Under the pieces are notes generated by a model. That model was not told the origin of the DNA. It did no database searches and was given only the letters and a program-made list of their open reading frames with translations. From contig CALXGC010000159.1 of NCBI GenBank assembly GCA_944387755.1, positions 1-18,618 on the forward strand: a stretch of DNA of 18,618 nt. Reading direction: 5' to 3'. The DNA comes from an uncultured Oscillospiraceae bacterium (GTDB lineage Bacteria; Bacillota_A; Clostridia; Oscillospirales; Oscillospiraceae). How positions within the stretch are numbered: the stretch's first letter is position 1; each line of letters begins with the position of its first letter. Of this stretch, positions 7,719-15,191 are shown in pieces. A program made the position numbers and the translations under genes.

Positions 7719-8396
7719 ATGGACGTCAAGCTGAACTATGTGGAGGCGGGAGCGGGGTTTCCACTGGTGCTGCTCCACGGCAACGGGGAGGACCACACCT
7801 ATTTTAAGCGGCAGATGGAGCCCTTTTCCGCCCGGTACCGGGTCATCGCGGTGGACACCCGCGGCCACGGGGACAGCCCCAGGGGGAGCGCCCCCTTTAC
7901 GCTGGAGCAGTTTGCCGGGGACCTGAAGGAGTTCCTGGACCAGATTGGGATTGCAAGCTGCCACCTGCTGGGCTTCTCCGACGGGGGCAACATCGCCCTG
8001 CTGTTCGCCCTGAAGTACGCCCGGTACCTCAAAAAGCTGGTGCTCAACGGGGCGGACCTGCACCCCTCCGGGGTGAAGCTGTCCACCCAGGTCCCCATTG
8101 TGCTCCACTGGTGCGCCAGCGGCTTGGCCATGCTGGGCGGGGGGAGCGCGGCGCGCTGGGAGATGCTCAACCTGATGGTGACGCAGCCCCATATTTCCCG
8201 CCGGGCGCTGAAAGGCCTGGAGGTCCCCACTCTGGTGATTGCCGGAGACCGGGATATGATCCGGGAGAGCCACACCCGCGCCATTGCCGCCGCCCTGCCG
8301 GACAGCCGGCTGGCCATTCTTCCGGGGGACCACTTTGTGGCCCGGCGGAACTGGGCGGCCTTCAACGCCGCCGTTTTGGAATTTTTAGAGGGCTGA
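7719..8396 (+). CDS. Alpha/beta hydrolase
   Basis: A 225-residue cytoplasmic alpha/beta-hydrolase-fold protein. The oxyanion segment LLHGNGEDH, the RGHGDS strand, the nucleophile elbow GFSDGG (S87), the acid GDRD (D177 or D179) and the catalytic histidine in PGDHF (H205) are all in the expected order, so it should be an active serine hydrolase. The cap region between about residues 120 and 155 is short, as in small esterases. The substrate cannot be inferred. The ATG at 7719 lies 10 bases after the addB stop, behind a G-rich stretch, so it is co-transcribed with addB. Nothing in it suggests a repair role; the grouping may only reflect operon sharing. Confidence 0.88.
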   Translation: MDVKLNYVEAGAGFPLVLLHGNGEDHTYFKRQMEPFSARYRVIAVDTRGHGDSPRGSAPFTLEQFAGDLKEFLDQIGIASCHLLGFSDGGNIALLFALKYARYLKKLVLNGADLHPSGVKLSTQVPIVLHWCASGLAMLGGGSAARWEMLNLMVTQPHISRRALKGLEVPTLVIAGDRDMIRESHTRAIAAALPDSRLAILPGDHFVARRNWAAFNAAVLEFLEG

Positions 8397-8407
8397 AAGC
8401 CCCGCAG

Positions 8408-8429
8408 CAAAGACAAGGCAAAGACAAGG
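8408..8429 (+). repeat. Two tandem 11-bp units before the kinase gene
   Basis: CAAAGACAAGG occurs twice without a gap (8408-8418 and 8419-8429). The second copy supplies the first four bases of the AAGGAG ribosome binding site (8426-8431), so the duplication doubled part of that site. Confidence 0.6.
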
Positions 8430-8443
8430 AGACAGTGTATCCC

Positions 8444-9277
8444 ATGAACCAGAGCAAGAATATCCTGATTATCAACGACATGCCGGGGTGCAGCAAGGTG
8501 GCCACGGCGGCCATGCTGCCCATCCTGTCCAACTTCGGCCACAGCGTGTGCACCCTGCCCACGGCGCTGGTGTCCAACACCCTGGACTACGGCACCTTCG
8601 CCCTGCTGGACACCACCGACTATATGAAGCAGACCATCGGCGTGTGGAAGAAGCTGAATTTTACCTTCGACTGCATTACCACCGGCTTTCTGGCTTCCGC
8701 CGAGCAGGTGGGCATTATCCGGGACTTCATCGCCAGCCAGAAGAAGGAGGACCTGCTGGTGATGACGGACCCCATTATGGCCGACGACGGCAAGCTCTAC
8801 AACGGCGTGACGGAGGAGACGGTGGAGAATATGCGCCGCCTCATCGGCGTGGCGGACGTCATTGTGCCCAACCTCACCGAGGCGGCCTTCCTCACCGGGG
8901 CCTACGCCGGCCGGGAGAGCCTGACCCGCCCGGAGGTCCGGGACCTGATAGACCGCCTGCTGGACTTCGGCCCCCGGTCTGTGATCATCACCAGCGGCAT
9001 GGAGGCGGAGACCGGGCGGCATGTGGTCTGGGGCTACAGCTTCCGGGACCGGGAGTATTTCACCCTCCCCTTCGAGTTCATTCAGGTCCACTTCCCCGGC
9101 ACAGGGGACATGTTCTCCGCCGTGCTGGTGGGGGAGCTCCTGGCCGGGAAGAGCCTGAAGGCGGCGGCGCGCCGGGCTATGGATGTGCTGGAGACGCTGA
9201 TTCTGCTGGAGCGGGACAAGCTGGAGAAAAACCAGGGCATCCGCATTGAAAAATATCTGAGCGTGCTCAATCCCTGA
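8444..9277 (+). CDS. pdxY: Pyridoxamine/pyridoxal kinase (PdxY/PdxK-like)
   Basis: A 277-residue ribokinase-superfamily kinase that phosphorylates pyridoxal, pyridoxamine or pyridoxine with ATP in B6 salvage. The N-terminal KNILIINDMPGCSKVA strand-loop, TGFLASAEQVGII, the MTDPIMADDGKLY segment, the PNLTEA motif and the C-terminal anion hole PGTGDMFSA with catalytic-type D222 fit the pyridoxamine kinase group of Firmicutes. The ATG at 8444 has AAGGAG 12 bases upstream, slightly far; an in-frame GTG at 8435 is too close to that site. The PdxY symbol reflects family resemblance; PdxK or ThiD-like names are alternatives. It lies 47 bases after the hydrolase gene and 24 before holA, all in one direction. 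PLP is a cofactor of HisC encoded later in the window, but there is no direct link. Confidence 0.87.
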   Translation: MNQSKNILIINDMPGCSKVATAAMLPILSNFGHSVCTLPTALVSNTLDYGTFALLDTTDYMKQTIGVWKKLNFTFDCITTGFLASAEQVGIIRDFIASQKKEDLLVMTDPIMADDGKLYNGVTEETVENMRRLIGVADVIVPNLTEAAFLTGAYAGRESLTRPEVRDLIDRLLDFGPRSVIITSGMEAETGRHVVWGYSFRDREYFTLPFEFIQVHFPGTGDMFSAVLVGELLAGKSLKAAARRAMDVLETLILLERDKLEKNQGIRIEKYLSVLNP

Positions 9278-9301
9278 CGCGTGACAAAAGGAGTGACGGT
9301 G

Positions 9302-10363
9302 ATGCCGCCCAAGACAAAAGATACCGGGGGCTTTCAGCGGCTGAAGCGGGACCTGGCCGCCAAGGCGCCGGGGAAGCTCTACCTCTTTTACGGGGAGGAG
9401 GCATACCTCCGGGACTACTACCTGGAGGAGCTGAAGAAGCAGGTGCTGGCGCCAGGGCTGGAGGCCTTCAACGCCCACGAAATTCCCGCCAAAGAGATGT
9501 CCCCCCGCCGCCTGGAGGAGGCGCTGGACTGCCTGCCCATGATGGCGGAGCGGACCTTTGTACAGGTGACGGACTATGACCTCTTCAAGGCGGGGGAGAA
9601 GGACCGGGAGGCCTACTGCGCCCTGCTGGAGGCGCTGCCGGAGTATGTGTGCCTGGTGTTTGTCTATGACCTGATTGCCTATAAGGGGGACGCCCGCACG
9701 AAGCTGGCCGGGGCGATTGGCCGGAATGGCGTTACGGTCTGCTTTGCCCAGCAAGAGCCCGGCGAGCTGGTGAAGTGGATTCGCCGCCGCTTCCGGGCCC
9801 TGGGCAAGGAGATCGACTCCGCCCTGGCTGCGGAGCTCATCGCCCTGTGCGGCGGCCTGATGGCGGGGCTCATCGGGGAGATTGAGAAGATCGGCGCCTA
9901 TGCCAAGGGGCCGAAAATTACCCGGAGCGACATCGACGCGGTGGCGACGCCCCAGCTGGACGCGGTGGTGTTCCGCATGACCGACGCCATCGGAGAGGGG
10001 CGGTTCGACCAGGCGGCCCAGGTGCTGGGGGAGCTGTTCCAGATGCAGGAGAAGGAGCTGAATATTCTGGGGGCGCTGGGGCGGAATATGCGCCAGCTCT
10101 ACTCCGCCCGCCTTCTGCTGGAGCGGGGGGGAAACGCCTCCGACCTGCTGGCCCTGTGGGAGAAGATGCGCCCCTTCCAGGCGGAGAAGCTGATGAGGAT
10201 GGCCCGGCGCTTCTCCCTGACCTGGTGCAGGCGGGCGGCGGTGCGCTGCGGAGAGACGGACCTGGCCATGAAGTCCACCGGACAGGACGAGAGGGCCCTG
10301 CTCACCGGCCTGCTGCTGGAGCTGGCCGCCCCGGCCCGGCAGCCGGCTCTGCCCAGGAGGTGA
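9302..10363 (+). CDS. holA: DNA polymerase III delta subunit
   Basis: A 353-residue HolA, the clamp-loader delta subunit that opens the beta sliding clamp. The opening KLYLFYGEEAYLRDYYLEELK is the family's hallmark. The AAA+-like fold has lost the ATP site, as expected for delta. The middle contains the LVKWIRRRFRALGKEI helix and IGEIEKIGAYA, and the C-terminal collar domain begins at about residue 220 (VVFRMTDAIGEGRFDQA). Length is typical (about 330-360). The ATG at 9302 is eight bases after AAGGAG; an in-frame upstream codon at 9281 has no such support. It is followed six bases later by rnmV, whose ribosome binding site lies inside the holA end. Confidence 0.93.
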   Translation: MPPKTKDTGGFQRLKRDLAAKAPGKLYLFYGEEAYLRDYYLEELKKQVLAPGLEAFNAHEIPAKEMSPRRLEEALDCLPMMAERTFVQVTDYDLFKAGEKDREAYCALLEALPEYVCLVFVYDLIAYKGDARTKLAGAIGRNGVTVCFAQQEPGELVKWIRRRFRALGKEIDSALAAELIALCGGLMAGLIGEIEKIGAYAKGPKITRSDIDAVATPQLDAVVFRMTDAIGEGRFDQAAQVLGELFQMQEKELNILGALGRNMRQLYSARLLLERGGNASDLLALWEKMRPFQAEKLMRMARRFSLTWCRRAAVRCGETDLAMKSTGQDERALLTGLLLELAAPARQPALPRR

Positions 10364-10368
10364 GGACC

Positions 10369-10956
10369 GTGCTGAAAATCCGGGAGGCAGTGGCGGTGGA
10401 GGGGCGGTATGACAAAAACGCCCTCTCTCAGGTGGTGGACACCCTCATTTTGGAGACCCAGGGGTTCGGCATTTTTAAAAATCCGGAGCAGATGGCCCTC
10501 CTGCGCCGGGCGGCGGAGCGGCGGGGCCTCATTGTGCTCACCGACTCCGACGGGGCGGGGTTTGTCATTCGGAACCGCATCAAAAGCGCCATTGCGCCCC
10601 AGTACCTCAAGCACGCCTATATCCCCGACATTTACGGCAAGGAGCGCCGCAAGCGCCAGCGGGGAAAGGAGGGCAAGCTGGGCGTGGAGGGGATGACCCC
10701 CCAGGTGCTGGAGCAGGTTCTGCGCCGGGCGGGAGCCACGGTGCTGGACGGGCCGGAGGCGGAGGAGAGGCCGGCCCTCACCAAGGCGGACCTGTTTGCG
10801 GCGGGCCTGACCGGCCGGGCGGACAGCGCCCAGCGGCGTGGAGAGCTGCTCCAGCGCCTGGAGCTGCCGGAGCACATGAGCGCCAACGCCCTGCTGGAGG
10901 TGCTCAACGCCTGTTACTCCCGGCAGGAGGCGGAGCGCCTGCTGTTTTCAGACTAA
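10369..10956 (+). CDS. rnmV: Ribonuclease M5 (Toprim 5S rRNA maturase)
   Basis: A 195-residue RNase M5, which cuts precursor 5S rRNA on both sides of the helix with help from ribosomal protein L18. It begins with the Toprim domain: AVAVEGRYD with E11, then the LTDSDGAG metal motif with D59 and D61, which align with VVEGRDD and ILTDPD of the B. subtilis enzyme. The KHAYIPD strand and the KLGVEG segment are also typical. The C-terminal helical tail ends in EAERLLFSD. The start is a GTG at 10369 with AGGAGG eight bases upstream. It is the last gene of the addB-holA run. Its usual neighbour ksgA (rsmA) is absent. The last nine bases and the stop fall within a perfect inverted repeat shared with the convergent gene. 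Confidence 0.9.
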   Translation: MLKIREAVAVEGRYDKNALSQVVDTLILETQGFGIFKNPEQMALLRRAAERRGLIVLTDSDGAGFVIRNRIKSAIAPQYLKHAYIPDIYGKERRKRQRGKEGKLGVEGMTPQVLEQVLRRAGATVLDGPEAEERPALTKADLFAAGLTGRADSAQRRGELLQRLELPEHMSANALLEVLNACYSRQEAERLLFSD

Positions 10957-10973
10957 AACAGCAGGCGCTCCGC
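10930..10973. terminator. Perfect 19-bp inverted repeat spanning two convergent gene ends (probable bidirectional terminator)
   Basis: The left arm 10930-10948 and the right arm 10955-10973 are exact reverse complements around CAGACT. Each arm has a GC-rich base and a short A4 or T4 tip at the loop. The stem lies inside both coding ends: the stops of rnmV (TAA, 10954-10956) and the PHP gene (TAG, 10955-10953) overlap in the loop and right arm. There is no long T run outside the stem, so it may act as a weak terminator or as a barrier to exonucleases. Confidence 0.7.
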
Positions 10974-11684
10974 ATTGCCCCAGGCCGCCGCCTGGGCGTA
11001 CTCCGGCGGACAGGTTTGAAACAGGTACTCCAGGCCGCTCCGGACGTTGGGCGGCCGGAAGTCCAGCCGGTGGGCGTCGGAGCCCAAAAAGGACGCCAGA
11101 CGGCTTTCCAGCAGGGACCTGGCCCGGCGGGCGGTTTGGCTGTCCGGCTCCTCCGCCAGGCTGTACGCGTTGACCTGGAAGAGGCAGCCCAGCCGGGACA
11201 GCTCCTGGAGCGCCCCGCCAAACAGCGCCGGATAGCGCTCCGTGTGGGCCAGGACGGGAATCCAGCCCCCGGCGCGCAGTTTTGCGGCCATCTCCAGGGC
11301 CTGATCCGGGGAGACGCGGGCGCTGAACTCGGCCAGCACATACCGCGTCCCGTTTAAAGAGGGGAAAACGCCCTGCTCCAGCCGCGCCAGCGTCCGTTCC
11401 ATCTCCCAGGGCTCGCACCGGACCTCGCAGCCCAGAAGGAGCCGCATGTCCAGCGGGGAGGCGGCCAGGCGGGCCTGGAGGGCTTGGAACTGCCTGTGTA
11501 CCAGCTCCGGCTGGCAGGCGAAGGCGAAGCTGTGGGGCGTAGCCGCAACGGCGCGGACCCCCTGAAGATAAGCCAGGGCCAGCATGTGCTCCGACATGGT
11601 CAGGGAGCTGGAGCCGTCGTCCACGCCGGGCACGATGTGCATGTGCATGTCAGCCATCCAGAGGGCCGGGAAGCCGCTCTCCAT
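10953..11684 (-). CDS. PHP-domain protein, CpsB/YwqE-type tyrosine phosphatase
   Basis: A 243-residue member of the polymerase-histidinol phosphatase superfamily, closest to CpsB/CapC/YwqE, metal-dependent protein tyrosine phosphatases that act on bacterial tyrosine kinases. All metal-site motifs are visible: DMHMHIVPGVDDGS, ATPHS, GCEV, LAHTERYP and GSDAH. The end NAERLLF matches the NAELLL segment of YwqE. No tyrosine kinase or capsule gene is in the window, so the substrate is open; other phosphoesters remain possible. The ATG at 11684 is preferred because AGGTG lies six bases upstream, but a GTG at 11693 is also in frame. It follows the 2H-phosphoesterase gene by 19 bases and overlaps the rnmV stop by four bases at its 3' end. 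Confidence 0.85.
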   Translation of the reverse strand: MESGFPALWMADMHMHIVPGVDDGSSSLTMSEHMLALAYLQGVRAVAATPHSFAFACQPELVHRQFQALQARLAASPLDMRLLLGCEVRCEPWEMERTLARLEQGVFPSLNGTRYVLAEFSARVSPDQALEMAAKLRAGGWIPVLAHTERYPALFGGALQELSRLGCLFQVNAYSLAEEPDSQTARRARSLLESRLASFLGSDAHRLDFRPPNVRSGLEYLFQTCPPEYAQAAAWGNAERLLF

Positions 11685-11703
11685 CTCAAACACCTGCTCT
11701 CTC

Positions 11704-12417
11704 TCAGCGGTCTGTCCGCCGGTAGTGGTTCATGTCGGAGAAGATCTGATATTCCAGGCCTCCGCCGGACAGGGTCAGGGAAATGGGCGGCTGGGCCTGC
11801 ACCCAGTCCACGGCGCGCTGAAGCTGGGCGACGGCCCCCTGGTCCAGCCAGCCCGGCCGGAAGTAGGCCACGGTGACGTGAGGGGTGAGGGGGTAGTTCA
11901 GGGGGACGGCGGCCTGAAGCCGCCGGTAGGCCTCCATGAGGACGGCGCAGCTCTCCTCGTCCGCCGGGGCGAAGCCCAGGACCATGCTGGTGTTGACCAT
12001 GTTGAAGAGGGCGGTGGAGGTCATGGAGATGGGGGCGTTTTCCCGCCGCAGCGCCTCCACCAGCGCCAGGGCGGCGGGCTGGACCCGCGCAATCTCCGCC
12101 TCCAGGGCGGGGGAGGGGGGACCGCTGACCAGGTCGTGGAGGGTGATGTGGAAGGAGTCCGCCGCCAGCGGCTGGGCCAGACAGGTTCCGCAGCGGGCGT
12201 ACAGCTCGTCCTGCACGGCGCGGACCCGCTCCCGCGCCGTCTCCGGCAGGGGGAACACGGTGGTACAGCCCTGAAAGGGGAGCAGGCGGCCCGACTCGTC
12301 CGCCTTGCGCCGCAGTCCGGCGCCGGTCTCCAGCCCGCCGTCCCTGGGCAGGCTGCTGTAGATGAAGCCCTCCGTCCGGGCGCGGAAGGCCGCCAGATTC
12401 TCCAGACAGGTTTCCAT
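11704..12417 (-). CDS. 2H-phosphoesterase-like protein
   Basis: A 237-residue soluble protein with the two HxT motifs that define the 2H phosphoesterase superfamily: H90-I-T92 (FHITLHD) and H180-V-T182 (HVTVAYF), 90 residues apart as in LigT/ThpR and related cyclic phosphodiesterases. These enzymes open 2',3'-cyclic or similar phosphodiester rings in RNA ends or nucleotides. The N-terminal 60 residues (GFIYSSLPRDGGLE and the LLPFQGCTTVFPL strand) are not obviously LigT and may mark a distinct subfamily. The ATG at 12417 has GGAGG nine bases upstream. It has its own promoter and is followed closely by the PHP phosphatase, so both probably act in one process. The substrate is unknown. Confidence 0.75.
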   Translation of the reverse strand: METCLENLAAFRARTEGFIYSSLPRDGGLETGAGLRRKADESGRLLPFQGCTTVFPLPETARERVRAVQDELYARCGTCLAQPLAADSFHITLHDLVSGPPSPALEAEIARVQPAALALVEALRRENAPISMTSTALFNMVNTSMVLGFAPADEESCAVLMEAYRRLQAAVPLNYPLTPHVTVAYFRPGWLDQGAVAQLQRAVDWVQAQPPISLTLSGGGLEYQIFSDMNHYRRTDR

Positions 12418-12453
12418 GGCAGTTTACCTCCGGAAATTTTTGGTGTTGGAGCT

Positions 12454-12482
12454 ATGATACCGCGAAAGGCGGAGGACATCAA
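12454..12482 (-). promoter_or_regulatory. Promoter of the 2H phosphoesterase / PHP unit
   Basis: On the minus strand TTGATG (12482-12477, four of six) is followed by a 17-base spacer and TATCAT (12459-12454, five of six). The start site would be near 12447, about 30 bases before the ATG at 12417. Confidence 0.6.
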
Positions 12483-12488
12483 GGGCCC

Positions 12489-12512
12489 GGCGGAAATTTC
12501 AGGCGTTCCGCC
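12489..12512. repeat. Inverted repeat between divergent genes
   Basis: GGCGGAA and TTCCGCC form perfect 7-bp arms around a 10-base centre. It lies just upstream of the -35 of the 2H gene and about 90 bases before the XRE gene, so it could be an operator, possibly for the XRE protein. No second copy was noticed. Confidence 0.35.
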
Positions 12513-12603
12513 CCATGTAAACCCACGGTTAGCAAGAAAAAAACCCCGGGGTGGCGGCGGATTTCCGGCTTTCCTGATAGATTAAAGGGGAGGAGATGAT
12601 ACC

Positions 12604-13872
12604 ATGACAACCGGACAGAAAATCGCCGCCAAGCGGAAGGAGCTGGAGCTGTCCCAGGAGGCCCTGGGGGCGGAGCTGGGGGTGTCCCGGCAGACGGTTT
12701 ATAAGTGGGAGAGCGACAGCTCCCTCCCGGAGATTGACAAGCTGGTGGCCCTGAGCCGCCTGTTTCAGACGCCGGTGGGGTGGCTTCTGGGCGTGGAGGA
12801 GGCCGGGCCGAAGCAGGACTTCTCCCCGGAGCAGCTGAAGCTGCTGGAGGAAATTCTGGGCCGATGCCGCCAGGCGGAGCCGGAGGCCCTCACCGGCGGC
12901 CAGCGGCGGCAGGTGGAGGAGCTGGTCCGGGAACGCCTGGGCGAAAAGAAGCCCAGACGCCGGTGGCTCTGGGCGCTGGCTGCTCTGGCGCTGGTGGGGA
13001 CCGGGTGGCATTTATTCAGCCGCCTGGACCAGATGGAGCAGCAGTACTACAGCCTGGGCAGCTCCATGGGCAATATTGAGCGCTCGGTCAACAGCCAAAT
13101 CAGCTCCGTCACCGGCCGGGTGGAGCAGATTTTGAAGGCCCAGAACGGCCTCACCGCCGACTATGGGGCGGAGCTGCGCTATACGGACCCTGCGGACAAC
13201 ATCGCCGGGTTCAGCCTGTGGGCGGTGCCCAAGACCTACACGCCGGGGATGTCCGTGATTTTTTTGGCGGACAACGGGAAGGAGACCCTGGAGTTCCCCG
13301 CCCAGGAGGGAGAGAACGGGACCTTCTCTGCGGAAGCGCCGTGTCCCCTCACCGACAGCATCACACTCTCCGCCGTCTTTGTCACCGGGGACACCCGGCA
13401 GACGCAGCTGCTGGACCAGTTCTCCTACCTGTACAGCGACAGCTTTCCCGACGTGTACCTGAAAGATTTCTTAACCGGCTTTGACATGGAGGGCTTCGGC
13501 CAGGGAGACGGGAGCTTCGCCGTCCCGGAGACATACGTCACCGTCCAGGTGGACTTGGAGCGGCAGGCCGGACTGCCCCAGGTGGACGCCATCCAGGTGG
13601 GGCTGTTTCACAACAGGAAGCTGGTCCAGTGGCTGGAGCCCTGCGAACAGCCCGCCAACTACTCCGGCTTTGAGGGGAAGGACTTCTATCACCTGGACCC
13701 TGTGACCCTCTCTATGGAGGAGGGGGACATGCTGGAGTTTGCCGCCCGGTGCACCGACCAGTACGGCCGGGTTTGGATGGCCACGGACATCGGCTATGTG
13801 GTGAAGGGCGGGGTGTTGGGTTATCCAAACGAGTACCTCCCCCTGCCGGACACGGCGGACTGGGAATTTTGA
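12604..13872 (+). CDS. Membrane-tethered XRE-family regulator with an extracytoplasmic domain
   Basis: A 422-residue protein. Residues 5-62 are an XRE/Cro helix-turn-helix (LSQEALGAELGVSRQTVYKWES, shortened here to its core LGVSRQTVYKWE), followed by a helical linker rich in E and R (73-115). A basic stop KKPRRR leads into one transmembrane helix (about 121-138). Outside come a coiled-coil-like stretch (139-182) and about 240 residues of beta-rich sequence without a family I recognise. The DNA-binding end would be cytoplasmic and the C-terminal part a sensor outside the membrane, a one-component transmembrane regulator. The ATG at 12604 has GGAGG about 10 bases upstream. The gene converges with the DUF2812 operon, 10 bases apart. 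No convincing promoter was found for it. Confidence 0.82.
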   Translation: MTTGQKIAAKRKELELSQEALGAELGVSRQTVYKWESDSSLPEIDKLVALSRLFQTPVGWLLGVEEAGPKQDFSPEQLKLLEEILGRCRQAEPEALTGGQRRQVEELVRERLGEKKPRRRWLWALAALALVGTGWHLFSRLDQMEQQYYSLGSSMGNIERSVNSQISSVTGRVEQILKAQNGLTADYGAELRYTDPADNIAGFSLWAVPKTYTPGMSVIFLADNGKETLEFPAQEGENGTFSAEAPCPLTDSITLSAVFVTGDTRQTQLLDQFSYLYSDSFPDVYLKDFLTGFDMEGFGQGDGSFAVPETYVTVQVDLERQAGLPQVDAIQVGLFHNRKLVQWLEPCEQPANYSGFEGKDFYHLDPVTLSMEEGDMLEFAARCTDQYGRVWMATDIGYVVKGGVLGYPNEYLPLPDTADWEF

Positions 13873-13882
13873 CGGCGCCGCC

Positions 13883-15124
13883 CTATGCGTCCAGAAGGGC
13901 GGCCAGGGCGTCCAGATGGTCCCGCAGGTCGGCCTGTCCGCCGTACTGGAACACGGCCACATCCCGGCCGCGGCCCAGGGCGGCCATCTGCCACGTCCTG
14001 TCCCCGCTCTCCGGCCGGGCCAGAATTACAAAGTCCAGGCCGGGGACCTCTGCCTCCTCATAGGTCCAGCGGAGGTTTACCAGCCGGTAGAGGTCCATCT
14101 GGGCCTCCGCCACAGGCCGGGCCAGGGCGGGAAACAGCACCCGGAACCGGGTCTGTTCCAAATTGGGGGCATAGCGGTATTCTCCCCCCTCCGGGTCGGG
14201 GGAGTAGCCCTCGTAATTTCCATCCTGGGCGGCAATGCCGTCCTGGGACGTCTCGTACCAAAGAGGAGCCAGGAGGGAGCAGCGCCGCTCCCCCTGGTTT
14301 TCGTCTTCGTGGAAGGAGGAGGGGCCGTACAGCGCCTCATAGGTGGTCATGGGAATCCCCTCCAGCTGCTCCAGGGTGACATAGGGCAGGGAGAAGCGCT
14401 CCAGCGGCTTGGCGTGGTCCAAGTTGGTCCACACCAGCAGAACCAGAAGGGGAGCCAGAAGAATCAGCATAAGCCGGTTCTCCCACACAATGGCCCGGCT
14501 GGGGCCGGGGGAGGGCGGGGGCGGCAGCCCCTGCTTCAGGGCCGCGCAGGTGGCGCACAGAGTGCGGGCGTCCCGAATCTGAATTTTTTCCACAAAGGCC
14601 GCCGCCGCAAAGAACAGCAGCAGGGTGGGGCTGGTCAGATGGAGCAGCACCAGCGGCAGGCGGACAAAGCGGTCCGGCCGGACGTCATACGGACTCTGGA
14701 AGAGGAACAGGGCCCCAAAGAGAAGCAGAGCGAGCAGGGCGAGCAGGCCGTACCTGGCTATGCGGAGCTGCCGGACCCGGCGGTCCAGCCGCTCCAGGGA
14801 CAGCCCCCGGCTCTGGTAGTCGGTATAGAGGTCAGGAGCCTGGGAGTCCTCTGTGTAGAACAGAAAGTAGACCCGGCCGATGGGAAAGGCGTACTTCCAG
14901 CCCTGGGCCTCGTACAGCTCCAACTGGTCCAGGGCGGGCGCGGTGCCCGCCTTTCCCCAGGGCTCCAGCCGGAAGCGGGTGCCGGGGACCGCGCCGGTGC
15001 GGAAGACGGCCCAGGAGCCCAGTCCGGTGGGAAACAGCCCCCGGTTGGCCTGGTCCTCCAGCCACCTCTCCAGGCCGGGGATGTCATACAGAGAGACGGG
15101 AATCCATTTGCGGATGGTTTTCAT
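13883..15124 (-). CDS. DUF2812 membrane protein, second copy of the tandem pair
   Basis: A 413-residue membrane protein with an N-terminal DUF2812-like domain (about 1-115). The domain carries the DIPGLERWLEDQANRG helix, FRLEPW strand and YEAQGWKYAF-YFLFYTED segment. Three hydrophobic helices follow (about 124-143, 155-177 and 217-233). The C-terminal 180 residues, probably extracytoplasmic, have no family I recognise. DUF2812 genes sit next to PadR regulators in many Firmicutes; their function is unknown. The ATG at 15124 has GGAGG eight bases upstream; the frame is open further upstream without a better start. It follows the first DUF2812 gene by 67 bases and shares its domain plan, including helix positions, but the two are strongly diverged in sequence. 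Confidence 0.8.
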   Translation of the reverse strand: MKTIRKWIPVSLYDIPGLERWLEDQANRGLFPTGLGSWAVFRTGAVPGTRFRLEPWGKAGTAPALDQLELYEAQGWKYAFPIGRVYFLFYTEDSQAPDLYTDYQSRGLSLERLDRRVRQLRIARYGLLALLALLLFGALFLFQSPYDVRPDRFVRLPLVLLHLTSPTLLLFFAAAAFVEKIQIRDARTLCATCAALKQGLPPPPSPGPSRAIVWENRLMLILLAPLLVLLVWTNLDHAKPLERFSLPYVTLEQLEGIPMTTYEALYGPSSFHEDENQGERRCSLLAPLWYETSQDGIAAQDGNYEGYSPDPEGGEYRYAPNLEQTRFRVLFPALARPVAEAQMDLYRLVNLRWTYEEAEVPGLDFVILARPESGDRTWQMAALGRGRDVAVFQYGGQADLRDHLDALAALLDA

Positions 15125-15191
15125 AAGAACAACCTCCAATCTGTCAGGCGTGGGGCGATCCGGCCCTTCGGTCCGCCGCCCACGGAGAAGC

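Noticed and set aside
5438..7729. A 763-codon open frame on the minus strand, antisense to addB
   Set aside because: It is a by-product of the high GC content and codon bias of addB. It has no recognisable domain and low-complexity Q, H, L and P-rich sequence, while addB on the other strand has complete family motifs.
7799..9754. A 651-codon minus-strand open frame across the hydrolase, kinase and holA genes
   Set aside because: It crosses three well-supported genes and has no domain signature; another shadow of GC-rich coding sequence.
10369..10956. The rnmV product as a DnaG-type primase fragment
   Set aside because: Toprim motifs align with RNase M5 along the whole domain, and length, tail and absence of a zinc finger or primase core fit RNase M5.
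12575..12583. TGATAGATT as an extended -10 promoter for the XRE gene
   Set aside because: No -35 at a suitable distance, and transcription would start within or beyond the ribosome binding site.
13873..13882. Terminator between the XRE gene and the DUF2812 operon
   Set aside because: Only GGCGG/CCGCC pairing across the gene ends and no T tract; too weak to annotate.
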